DNA of 24,323 bases from Anammoximicrobium sp032229885 (GTDB lineage: Bacteria; Planctomycetota; Planctomycetia; Pirellulales; Pirellulaceae), in assembly GCA_032229885.1 (NCBI GenBank), contig JAVYAJ010000349.1, positions 1 to 24,323 of the forward strand, in the 5' to 3' direction. Each line of letters begins with the position of its first letter. Position 1 is the stretch's first letter. Below the pieces are notes generated by a model, which ran no database searches, was not told where the DNA came from, and saw only the letters and a list, made by a program, of their open reading frames with translations. Of the stretch, positions 8,306 through 15,596 are shown piece after piece. A program made the translations under genes and the position numbers.

Positions 8306-8818
8306 CGAATAGGCTCCTTACGATTTGGGAAAACAAGCATGGCGCAGCGGCGCGAGCCCCGTCTGCTCTCCTCGATACGCTGGACCCTCCGCAGCCACGC
8401 GTGTGACTGTGCCACGCCCTCGAGGCAGCCCACGATCCTGACGCTGTCGGTCGGCGGAAGCGATCGTTGCATCGCCATCGCCGGGCCAGTCGTGAACACG
8501 GCCGCAGCCGCGACTGTAGCTCGCGCCGGCGCCGCACGCAAGAGACGGCCCGCCGTCGTGCGCTGCGAATTTCAAGTCTTGGAGGGGCTTGCGGGCCATC
8601 TCTCGTCAGACCCGTGGCCACACGGTCGCGTGACCGTCGAAGCCCGCGCCCTCGTCGAACGGGACACGCTCGGTCGAGCCCGTGCGACTCGCCGGGCGTT
8701 GATTGACTAACCAGCCGGCTCTGATACGCTGAGGGGACGTTACCCACGGCTGGACGATTTCGCGCCGATGATCGTCGACGGGGCCGGTCCGACCTTGGCG
8801 CCATACGGAGAATCAGGC
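8306..8818. other. Divergent intergenic region, promoters likely
   Basis: The 513 bp between two divergent exported-protein genes contain no convincing gene: the plus-strand open frame running through it is the end of a frame antisense to the oxidoreductase. A weak promoter for the ceramidase-like gene may lie at 8703-8730 (TTGACT, 16-bp spacer, TACGCT). Confidence 0.45.
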
Positions 8819-10261
8819 ATGACGCGATTACTGTCTGTGACGTTGATCGGAGTTCTTGCGAGCCTTGTGATGGTTGCCGCCGACGCAGCCGAACAGCGCA
8901 CGTTGCTGGCGGGCGCAGCCACCAGCAACATCACCCCGTGGCTCGACGACGGTCTGGTCGGCAACTTTGGCGTTCCTCCGCCGGCCAAATACGTCCACGA
9001 TGAATTGCACGCGCGGTGTTTCGCCTTGGACGACGGGACGACGCGAATTGTGTTGGTCGTGTGCGACAACATCTACATCAGCCGCGAAGTGTTGGACGAG
9101 GCGAAACGGCAGATCACGGCCGCCAGCGAGCTGCCGGCCGACCGGATCCTGATCGCGTGCACCCACACGCACTCGTCGGTCGCCGCCCGGTGGCCCAATC
9201 CGCTGCGGCCCGGAACCGAGTTCACCGAGTATCAACAGTTCGTTGCGCGGCGGATTTCGGATGGCGTGCGTTGCGCGATCCACAACCTCCAGCCTGCCCG
9301 CGTCGCGTGGGGCGTGGCCGACCTGCCCGGCCAGGTGTTTTGTCGTCGCTGGTTGATGAAGCCGGACGTCGCGCTGTTCAATCCGTTCGGCGAGCCGGAT
9401 CAAGCCAAGATGAACCCGGGGCACAGCCCCAACCTGCTGCGGCCGGCGGGACCCGTCGATCCGCAGATCGCGTTCCTGGCGCTGCAAACCGCCGAAGGTC
9501 GACCGCTGGGCCTGCTGGCCAATTATTCGCTCCACTATGTGGGTGGGACCGGCCGCAACCATCTGTCCGCCGACTACTTTGGGGCCTTTGCCGACCGGAT
9601 CCAGGAATTGCTCGGCGCCGATCGGCTCGACCCGCCCTTCGTGGCCGCGATGAGCAATGGGACCAGCGGCAATATCAACAATAACGACTACTCGCAGCCG
9701 CGCGAGAGACGCCAGCCCTACGAACAGATCCGGCTCGTCGCGGACCAGTGCGCGCAAGCGGTCCTCGAAGCATACCAAGGGCTGACCTGGCACGACTGGG
9801 TTCCACTGGGAATGCGGCAGCAGGAGCTCGAGCTGGCCGTGCGCAAGCCCACGCCCGCCCAGCTCGAACACGCCCGCCAGATCCTGGCCGATCCGGAACG
9901 TCCCGACAAGTATCCGCACGAGCGAGCCTATGCGTCCAAAGCCGTCCAACTGGTCGAGCCACCCGACTCGGTTCGTGTCATCCTCCAATCCGTCCGGATC
10001 GGCGAGCTGGGCATTTTTGCGATCCCCTTCGAGGTGTTTTCCGAGACGGGGCTCGAACTGAAGGCGCGCAGCCCGCTGAAGCCCAGCTTTACGATGGAGC
10101 TGGCCAACGGCGGCTATGGCTATCTGCCGACGCCCGAACAACATGCGCTGGGCGGCTACGAAACGTGGCTGGGCAGCAACAAGGTAGAGATCCAAGCGAC
10201 GGTCAAAATCGTCGATGCTCTGCTGGGGATGTGCGCCGAGTGGAAAACCGAATCACAATGA
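8819..10261 (+). CDS. Secreted neutral/alkaline ceramidase-like hydrolase
   Basis: A 480-residue protein resembling the N-terminal domain of neutral/alkaline non-lysosomal ceramidases, a fold that holds a catalytic zinc and in true ceramidases hydrolyses the N-acyl bond of ceramide. A signal peptide covers ~1-23 (LLSVTLIGVLASLVMVAADA). Visible family features are GAATSNITP (~32-40), the zinc-type motif ACTHTHSS with H116 and H118, a second histidine in NYSLHYVGG, and AMSNGTSGNINNND, where ceramidases have a Gly/Asn-rich active-site loop. In planctomycetes such proteins are numerous and their substrates unknown, so ceramidase activity is not claimed. I chose ATG 8819, not the ATG at 8768, because it gives the signal peptide and has GGAG 8 bases upstream. 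Confidence 0.85.
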   Translation: MTRLLSVTLIGVLASLVMVAADAAEQRTLLAGAATSNITPWLDDGLVGNFGVPPPAKYVHDELHARCFALDDGTTRIVLVVCDNIYISREVLDEAKRQITAASELPADRILIACTHTHSSVAARWPNPLRPGTEFTEYQQFVARRISDGVRCAIHNLQPARVAWGVADLPGQVFCRRWLMKPDVALFNPFGEPDQAKMNPGHSPNLLRPAGPVDPQIAFLALQTAEGRPLGLLANYSLHYVGGTGRNHLSADYFGAFADRIQELLGADRLDPPFVAAMSNGTSGNINNNDYSQPRERRQPYEQIRLVADQCAQAVLEAYQGLTWHDWVPLGMRQQELELAVRKPTPAQLEHARQILADPERPDKYPHERAYASKAVQLVEPPDSVRVILQSVRIGELGIFAIPFEVFSETGLELKARSPLKPSFTMELANGGYGYLPTPEQHALGGYETWLGSNKVEIQATVKIVDALLGMCAEWKTESQ

Positions 10262-10375
10262 TCCGCTCGTGGCCCTACCCAGAAGGGGGCGCTCGCCGCT
10301 CGGCCCGGCAGCGCGCCGCACCACCCCGCGCCGGCGGTCGCTTGTCGCGCAGCGGCCGCCGTGCGTCGGCCTGAT

Positions 10376-10400
10376 CCTGGGCGTCATGCCCTTGCCCAGG
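10376..10400. other. Hairpin between the ceramidase-like gene and ispH
   Basis: CCTGGGC (10376-10382) and GCCCAGG (10394-10400) can pair as a 7-bp GC-rich stem with an 11-base loop. There is no T-run after it, so it could be a weak terminator or a leader structure of ispH, whose ATG is 91 bp away. Confidence 0.25.
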
Positions 10401-10491
10401 CATCTACCATTACCATGATGTCGCGATGGCGGTCGGCCTGCGCGGAACGTCTACACACACCCGACCTTCGACCCGTTTGAGATCTCGCCTC

Positions 10492-11454
10492 ATGAAAGTC
10501 CTGCTTGCCGCGCCGCGCGGTTTTTGCGCGGGCGTGAACATGGCCATCGAGAGCCTCGAACTGGCGCTCGAAACCTTTGGCCCGCCGGTGTTCGTCTATC
10601 ACGAAATCGTGCATAACCGGTACGTGGTCGACTCGTTTCGTCGCCGTGGCGTGACGTTTGTCGAGGACCTGAACTTGGTGCCGCGCGGCGCGCACCTGCT
10701 GTTCTCCGCACACGGCGTATCGCCCGCCGTCCGCGAACTCGCCCGCCAGCGGCGACTGGCGACCGTCGACGCCACCTGTCCCCTGGTTACCAAGGTCCAT
10801 CTGGAAGCCGTGCGATTCGCTCGCGAGGGCTATACGATCCTGTTGATCGGCCACCACGCGCACGACGAAGTGGTCGGGACCATGGGCGAAGCTCCACGAG
10901 CGATGATCCTGGTGCAGAGCGAGGAGGATGCGGACCAGGTCGAGTTGCCGGCGGACGCCAAGGTGGCCTATCTGACGCAGACCACGCTGTCGGTCGATGA
11001 CGCCAACCGCATCATCGAACGATTGCGGAGACGTTTTCCCGGGATCGTCGGTCCGTCCAAGGACGATATCTGCTACGCCACGCAGAATCGCCAAGAGGCC
11101 GTGCGGGCGCTGTGCGACGAAGCGGAGCTGGTCCTGGTGCTCGGCAGCCAAAACAGCTCGAACAGCCAACGGCTGCGCGAAGTGGCTCGCGAGCGCGGCG
11201 TGGCGGCGCACTTGATCGACGGCGTCGAAGATCTTGTTCCCGAGTGGTTCGATGGCGTGCAGACCGTGGCCGTAACGGCCGGCGCCAGCGCACCGGAAAC
11301 GATCGTCGAACAATGCCTGGACTTCTTGCGCGAGCGTTACCAGGCCGAGATCGAGGTTCGCGTGACCCGTCGCGAGGCCGTCCATTTCCCCTTGCCGCGC
11401 GAGCTGCGCACGACGCCCGAGGACGCGAACGGCAGCGAATCGGCGGCGACGTAG
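10492..11454 (+). CDS. ispH: 4-hydroxy-3-methylbut-2-enyl diphosphate reductase
   Basis: A 320-residue IspH (LytB), the last enzyme of the MEP pathway, which reduces HMBPP to IPP and DMAPP with a [4Fe-4S] cluster. The three cluster cysteines are present: C12 in PRGFCAGV, one in DATCPLV and one in DICYATQNRQ. Substrate-binding motifs are also visible: YHEIVHN, FSAHGVSP, GHHAHDEVVG (with the catalytic Glu position) and LGSQNSSNSQRL. Length agrees with the family. The open frame extends upstream to 10426 but family alignment fixes the start at ATG 10492 (MKVLLAAPRGFCAGV). It stands alone: a 230-bp gap upstream and the relic IS element starting 18 bp after its stop codon. Confidence 0.97.
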   Translation: MKVLLAAPRGFCAGVNMAIESLELALETFGPPVFVYHEIVHNRYVVDSFRRRGVTFVEDLNLVPRGAHLLFSAHGVSPAVRELARQRRLATVDATCPLVTKVHLEAVRFAREGYTILLIGHHAHDEVVGTMGEAPRAMILVQSEEDADQVELPADAKVAYLTQTTLSVDDANRIIERLRRRFPGIVGPSKDDICYATQNRQEAVRALCDEAELVLVLGSQNSSNSQRLREVARERGVAAHLIDGVEDLVPEWFDGVQTVAVTAGASAPETIVEQCLDFLRERYQAEIEVRVTRREAVHFPLPRELRTTPEDANGSESAAT

Positions 11455-11472
11455 GCGGACGCCGCGCCGAAG

Positions 11473-11491
11473 GGGTGCATTCCCGTTGTGC
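11473..11491 (+). repeat. Left terminal inverted repeat (IRL)
   Basis: GGGTGCATTCCCGTTGTGC; matches the reverse complement of the right end at 14 of 19 positions, including the outer GGG and the TCCC and TGC blocks. Confidence 0.6.
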
Positions 11492-11590
11492 GCCCTAAGT
11501 GCCAGCAGTACTAGCACTTACGGAGTCTATGTCACGTCGTTGGCCTCTGTTGGGAAGCCGGTATTTGGCTATGCTGATCTCCTGGGACGT

Positions 11591-12247
11591 ATGCCCGGTA
11601 GCGTTAAGGAGAGGAAGGGCAGGGGAGAGGCTCAGGTGGATGGACCGGACGGGCCGCGTGTGACGGGCCCCGAAGAAATGGCCGGACGGTGTTACGCGGA
11701 ACTGACCGCGGCTATGCCGGCTTGGAAGCAACGTTTGGCCGAGGATCCGGAGCAATTTGGGCCGCTGGAGCACGATATCCATGCTGCCTTTGCACGAGGC
11801 GCTGATTTGGTGTTGACCGGCCTGTTGGCCCTCGTGATGAAGCAACCGGCGTTTGATGCGGCGTGCGAGCAGACTCGACGCCATTCCCGCCACCCGCTTC
11901 GCCGGGGCCGGACGCGAACATTGCGAGTTCGACTACTGGGCGGGCTGGTCGTATGGATCACGTCTTTGTATTGCGCTCCGGCCAAGCGTCGGTCTGGCGA
12001 GGCCGACGTGACGGCGCCGGGATTGCATCTGGAGTTGGCCCAGTTCGGGTTTGGCAAGGGGTGCTCTCCTGCCATGGAGAGCAAGGTCAGTCGGCAAGCA
12101 GCGTTGTGCCCTTCGTTCCCATTGGCGGTGGCGGAGTTGGAGCGTGAGAGGGTCGTGCTGGACGTGAAGACAGTTCGCCGAATTACGTCCCAGTGTGGCA
12201 GTGGGCTCTTAACTCTGCGGACGCATGAATCCGTTTCGCCGGACTAG
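11591..12247 (+). pseudogene. ISKra4-family transposase, N-terminal part
   Basis: The frame (open from TTG 11486; the first ATG is 11591) reads as the N-terminal half of an ISKra4-type transposase: a helical start, an LTGLLALVMKQPAFDAACEQ segment, then RVRLLGGLVVWITSLYC, LAQFGFGKGCSPAMESKV, ALCPSFPLAVAELERE and VKTVRRITSQCGSGLLTLRT. After this the homology stops abruptly and the frame ends at 12247. The next recognisable transposase sequence belongs near the C-terminus and is in another frame, so about 200 residues, with the catalytic acids, have been lost by a deletion whose join is close to 12230-12245. No ribosome-binding site is obvious. Confidence 0.8.
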
Positions 12248-12258
12248 AAGGCGTTCCG

Positions 12259-12759
12259 GTGAACGAAGTGCTGGACTGTTGTCACGCCGCGCACCACATC
12301 TCGCTGGCCTTGGCCACGTTGGGGCTGACGGACAAAGAGCGAATGCCTCAATATCGCCAGCATCGTACGCTGCTACGCAATGGACAGTGGCGGCGCGTGG
12401 TGGACGACTTGACGGATCTGGCCGAGCTGAGTCCAGGGAACGCGAAGCTTCAGACGGAGATCGCGTACCTGACCAGACATGGGGAGGCGGGACGTCTGAA
12501 GTACCCGACGTTTCCTGCATGCGGCCTTCCGCTGGGCAGCGGCGCGATTGAGAGTAGCATTCGCCGCGTGATCAATCGTCGCCTCAAAGGCAATGGGATC
12601 TTTTGGCGTGAGGCTCATGCGGAAGCAATGCTCCAAGTCCGTGCTCAAGTGCTCACAGGCCGCTGGGATGAAAGAATGGCTGCCAAACGCCGACACCTTC
12701 GCTACGACGGGCGACTCGACTGGTGTTGGGACCTTCAGCCCATGAATTCCAAAGCTTGA
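12259..12759 (+). pseudogene. ISKra4-family transposase, C-terminal part
   Basis: A 166-residue open frame beginning NEVLDCCHAAHHISLALATLG and containing LRNGQWRRVVDDL, the conserved TRHGEAGRLKYPTFPACG, LPLGSGAIESSIRRVINRRL and KGNGIFWREAHAEAMLQVR, the hallmark end of ISKra4-like transposases. The glutamate in GAIES probably corresponds to the final acidic residue of the DDE triad. It is separated from the N-terminal part by a deletion and a frame change, so no whole protein can be made. Ends 69 bp before the outer end of the right inverted repeat. Confidence 0.85.
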
Positions 12760-12809
12760 ACGCAGCGCCAGGATTGCAAAAACACGGGAAAACGCAGAGA
12801 ATCTGTTGT

Positions 12810-12828
12810 GCAGAATGGGATCGCGCCC
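12810..12828 (-). repeat. Right terminal inverted repeat (IRR)
   Basis: On the minus strand GGGCGCGATCCCATTCTGC, matching the left end at 14 of 19 positions. It marks a sharp junction with the IS4-type remnant that follows. Confidence 0.6.
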
Positions 12829-13073
12829 TGTCTGAGCCACAACTGTGGCTGGTGATGCTCAAGGTGGCAAGGAAGAACCTGCGACGAGTGTCTGATGTGG
12901 CGATCCACGAGTTCTACGGCGAGCTGGCAAAGCTGGGCGGCTTTCTGGGCCGCGAATCCGATGGAGAATCCGGCTGGATGACGATCTGGCGTGGTTGGCA
13001 GAAACTCGACACGAGGATCCGAGGCGCTCAACTTGCGTTGCGATTCAAATCTGAACTCGAAAAAAGTGGGTAA
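12829..13073 (+). pseudogene. IS4-type transposase, C-terminal remnant
   Basis: About 80 residues with the conserved C-terminal signature of IS4-group (Tn5-like) transposases: FYGELAKLGGFLGRESDGES, then GWMTIWRGWQKLDTRI and AQLALRFKSELEKSG before the TAA at 13071-13073. The frame is formally open upstream into the ISKra4 remnant, but similarity starts only at the ISKra4 right end, so the N-terminal and catalytic parts are gone. This suggests the ISKra4 element inserted into, or recombined with, an older IS4 copy. Confidence 0.8.
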
Positions 13074-13141
13074 AGACAAGTGCTATGGCTCGGCCCGGTC
13101 GTCAGGATGGAATTTCATCATTACTCTCTGAGGAGACTCGG

Positions 13142-13351
13142 ATGAACCTACTCGATTGGTTGCGAAAGTTGGGCATTGTGCGTTTTGGGGTCGAGACGAG
13201 TGTCTATCGCGATGCGACGGAACGCGCGGCAAGCCTGCAGATGGATGGAGTATTGGATTCGGAAAAGGATGTGATCAACCTTGATAAGCGTCCGGACCAT
13301 GAGGCGGAGCCGGGTTCTGACGAGTCGGGCAGCCACCATCGTTCCGATTGA
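13142..13351 (+). CDS. Small acidic hypothetical protein
   Basis: A 69-residue frame with the best ribosome-binding site in the area: GAGGAG six bases before the ATG at 13142. It begins MNLLDWLRKLGIVRFGVETS, an amphipathic helix followed by a short basic/aromatic segment, has the middle stretch SLQMDGVLDSEKDVINLDK and ends in a charged, Ser/Asp/Glu/His-rich tail, probably disordered. I do not recognise a named family. It lies 68 bp after the IS4 remnant and before 1.5 kb of non-coding DNA, so it is isolated. The clear start signal and low-Arg composition, unlike the shadow frames nearby, favour a real gene. Confidence 0.6.
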   Translation: MNLLDWLRKLGIVRFGVETSVYRDATERAASLQMDGVLDSEKDVINLDKRPDHEAEPGSDESGSHHRSD

Positions 13352-13792
13352 CCCACGACCAGCCTGGCCGCTTGACTTCCAGTCGCTATCGGCCGAGGCT
13401 CGAATTCTTTGCAGTGCCAGGGACCGGCATGGTACGACTCCGCGAAACATTGCGAGTCTGACAGCTTCGCGCTCCGAGGCAGATCGCGATGAATCCTGGG
13501 CTAAATCCCAGCGTTGCAAACGCAAAGCGGCAACGCGCCAAGTGCGGCTGAAGTTCCACGGACCGCGCCTGGATCCGTTTGCTCGCGGTGACGGTCGATG
13601 CAAGGGCGCCCTGCGGTCGGGTGAGGGATCCACCGGGAGGGGGCAATGGTCCATCGGCGCCCCATTCACCAACCCTTGAGACAGTTGGGTCCATTGATGC
13701 CACGCATCGCAAGTCGCCCCATCGGGAGCCATCTTTGGGCGATCTCAAACCGTTCCGCGATTTTCGGGGGTAAATCGTGGGGTAACAGACTT

Positions 13793-13899
13793 GTAATCCG
13801 ATGCGTTAGCGAGAGACTTGTTCTCAGAAGCACGAGCGAGGGGCTCGTCGGTGACGCAGACGCCATCCTTATCCTTCCCTCGCTAACGCGTCGGGTTAC
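13793..13899. repeat. Long-loop inverted repeat of the planctomycete TRRVSEG type
   Basis: Arms 13793-13813 and 13879-13899 are complementary at 19 of 21 positions (GTAAYCCGAYGCGTTAGCGAG in consensus), separated by 65 bp. Read on either strand, these arms give the LVTRRVSEGR and SLTRRVT peptides often predicted as small proteins in planctomycete genomes. It is best treated as a dispersed structured repeat. Confidence 0.8.
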
Positions 13900-14205
13900 A
13901 AGAGATCGGCTCGACCCAGGGTTCTTTGCCCGACTTGCTGCCAAGAGTAACAGAAGGGGGGCAGCAAGTGGGTCTTGGTCGAAGTCCCCTAGGATGTTGC
14001 ATGTCTGCCCCAGATCATACCGTGGCGGATCTCTTTGTCTACCCATTGGGCTTGCGTGACAGTCAGTCTTTGTTGTGGGTTTCTGTGGGAAGTAGTCGTC
14101 CACAAGAGCGTCGCTGCACCTCACCTACGGTACGGCCACGGACACCAGGGAACAAAGGCCCGAAGCTCATGGTTTCGGTGTAAGTCAGCCGGCTTTTCGC
14201 GTGTT

Positions 14206-14223
14206 GTAACGCGACGCGTTCGC
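14206..14223. repeat. Half copy of the TRRVSEG-type repeat arm
   Basis: GTAACGCGACGCGTTCGC matches 16 of 18 bases of the arm of the 13793-13899 element (GTAACCCGACGCGTTAGC). No complementary second arm is close by. Confidence 0.5.
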
Positions 14224-14291
14224 AACTAGAGGGTACATGCTCGCTGGATTATGCTCTTAACTCTCGGACAGAGCCATCGCAGCCCAAATCC

Positions 14292-14309
14292 GGGGCAGGG
14301 CAGGGGGGG
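14292..14309 (+). repeat. G-rich motif, copy 1
   Basis: GGGGCAGGGCAGGGGGGG: G-runs of 4, 3 and 7 with CA linkers, enough for an intramolecular G-quadruplex. One of six copies of the GGGCAGGGCAG core in this window. Confidence 0.85.
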
Positions 14310-14370
14310 CGTGGAGCCTTCGATGATGAAAGGTGAAATGTTGTGACGCCGCAGTTCCTTATCCAGGCTA

Positions 14371-14387
14371 GGGCAGGGCAGGGGGGG
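14371..14387 (+). repeat. G-rich motif, copy 2
   Basis: GGGCAGGGCAGGGGGGG, 62 bp after copy 1 and in the same orientation. The sequence between the two copies is unrelated, so this is not a larger tandem duplication. Confidence 0.85.
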
Positions 14388-14837
14388 AGCAGCGGCACGA
14401 AGCTTCATTGAATGCTCTCGTCGGATCATGGACGCACGTTCTGAGAAAAAGGCTTCAAAGACTGCGGCCTTGGCCGTACCGGATTCGGTTCAGCCTTTGG
14501 ACAGCTAGCTTTATTGACGCACGGCCGGCGCGATCGGACGACGGGCCGGTTGGCCGAGACGCATTTCCGGTCGCAAGACGCGGATCCAGCAGGCATTGTT
14601 TGTGTCCCGCCACCACCAACTGCCGCAACGGCCATGAATGGCTCCTTTTCGAGCCGCTCCGCCCTCCAAACGAGCCACGAGCCGAAGTTTGCCAGCCGAT
14701 CCGTGAATTGTCCGATTGATGTCTTTCACCTCTGCCGCATCGCACAGCCGCTGACATGCACCCGGTTGGCCGTTGGCCGAGCCTTGGGCCGTCAATCTAG
14801 CGTTCGATGGACGCCAGCAGTATACTGGCCGCCCGTT

Positions 14838-15590
14838 ATGCGTTCCTTTCGACTGACCCTATCATACGATGGCACAGCCTATTTGGGCTGGCAAATCCAA
14901 GCCCACGGACGGACGATTCAGGCCGAGGTGGAGGCGGCTTTGTTGCGCGTGACGGGGCGAGATGTTCGGGCCGTGGCCAGTGGCCGCACCGATGCCGGGG
15001 TTCATGCGATCGGCCAAGTGGTCAGCTTTGGTTGCGACACGCATTTGGCCGTAGACACGTTGCAGAAGGCGTTGAATGCGAACCTGCCGCGAGACATCGT
15101 GGTCCGCGAGGTGCGCGAAGCGGCCGACGGGTTTCATGCCATTCGGGACGCGCTTCGTAAGCGGTATCACTATGTGCTCGAGGACGGCCCGGTTCGCAAC
15201 GTGTTCGCGCGAGCCTACGCTTGGCATGTCGTCCGGCGGCTGGATGTCGCAGCGATGCAGGCCGCCGCGCAAGCGTTGGTGGGCACGCACGATTTTCGCA
15301 GTTTTCAGACCGCCGGATCGCCGCGGGTCAGCACCGTGCGAACCATTTACGAGTTGTCGGTCGCGCGGCGGGCCACGGACGGGTTTGAGCGGGTGGTCGT
15401 CGAGGTCGAGGCGGACGGGTTTCTCTATAATATGGTCCGAAATCTGGTGGGCAGCTTGGTCGAGGTGGGCGGCGGGCGGCGCGAGCCAGGCTGGATTGCC
15501 GATGTGCTCGCCGCGCGGGATCGCACGGTGGCTGGGGCGACCGCGCCGCCGCGAGGGTTATATCTGGTTCATGTGGACTACGGTTGGTGA
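14838..15590 (+). CDS. truA: tRNA pseudouridine(38-40) synthase
   Basis: A 250-residue TruA, which isomerises uridine to pseudouridine at positions 38-40 of the tRNA anticodon stem-loop. Family features: the start FRLTLSYDGTAYLGWQIQ, the catalytic motif ASGRTDAGVHA with Asp52, QKALNANLPRDI, the basic RDALRKRYHYVL, the VGTHDFRSFQ segment and the C-terminal FLYNMVRNLVGSLVEVGGG. The frame is open from 14514, but alignment with the family and loss of sensible composition upstream put the start at ATG 14838. No strong ribosome-binding site is visible. The next gene starts 6 bp after its stop codon, so the two are probably co-transcribed. Confidence 0.96.
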   Translation: MRSFRLTLSYDGTAYLGWQIQAHGRTIQAEVEAALLRVTGRDVRAVASGRTDAGVHAIGQVVSFGCDTHLAVDTLQKALNANLPRDIVVREVREAADGFHAIRDALRKRYHYVLEDGPVRNVFARAYAWHVVRRLDVAAMQAAAQALVGTHDFRSFQTAGSPRVSTVRTIYELSVARRATDGFERVVVEVEADGFLYNMVRNLVGSLVEVGGGRREPGWIADVLAARDRTVAGATAPPRGLYLVHVDYGW

Positions 15591-15596
15591 GGCTCG

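Larger units (their letters stand above)
11473..12828 (+). mobile_element. Internally deleted ISKra4-like insertion sequence
   Basis: The element is bounded by imperfect 19-bp inverted repeats (11473-11491 and 12810-12828, 14 of 19 matching by eye) and contains two pieces of one ISKra4-family transposase. The middle of the transposase gene is missing, including the region that should hold most of the DDE catalytic core. The right end abuts an IS4-type transposase fragment exactly, and the left end is 18 bp from ispH. No target duplication is evident (CGCCGAAG before, TGTCTGAG after). It cannot transpose by itself, though the ends might be used in trans. Confidence 0.75.
13352..14837. other. 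1.5-kb repeat-rich non-coding region
   Basis: No convincing gene. It contains a small hairpin CTGGG/CCCAG (13496-13511), the TRRVSEG-type inverted repeat (13793-13899) with a half copy at 14206-14223, and two G-rich motifs (14292-14309, 14371-14387). A 26-codon frame from ATG 14428 (MDARSEKKASKTAALAVPDS...) has sensible composition but no ribosome-binding site or recognisable relatives. The last 200 bp lead into truA. Confidence 0.65.

Noticed and set aside
8828..10195. 455-codon open frame antisense to the ceramidase-like gene
   Set aside because: High-GC third positions of the true gene keep the opposite frame open. The plus-strand protein has a signal peptide, ribosome-binding site and family motifs; the antisense one has none.
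10376..10400. Hairpin as a definite rho-independent terminator
   Set aside because: The stem is good but there is no T-run on either side, so it is listed only as a hairpin.
14428..14508. Short plus-strand frame MDARSEKKASKTAALAVPDS... as a small gene
   Set aside because: Composition is reasonable, but it is only 26 codons, without a ribosome-binding site or known relatives; kept only as a remark in the non-coding region entry.
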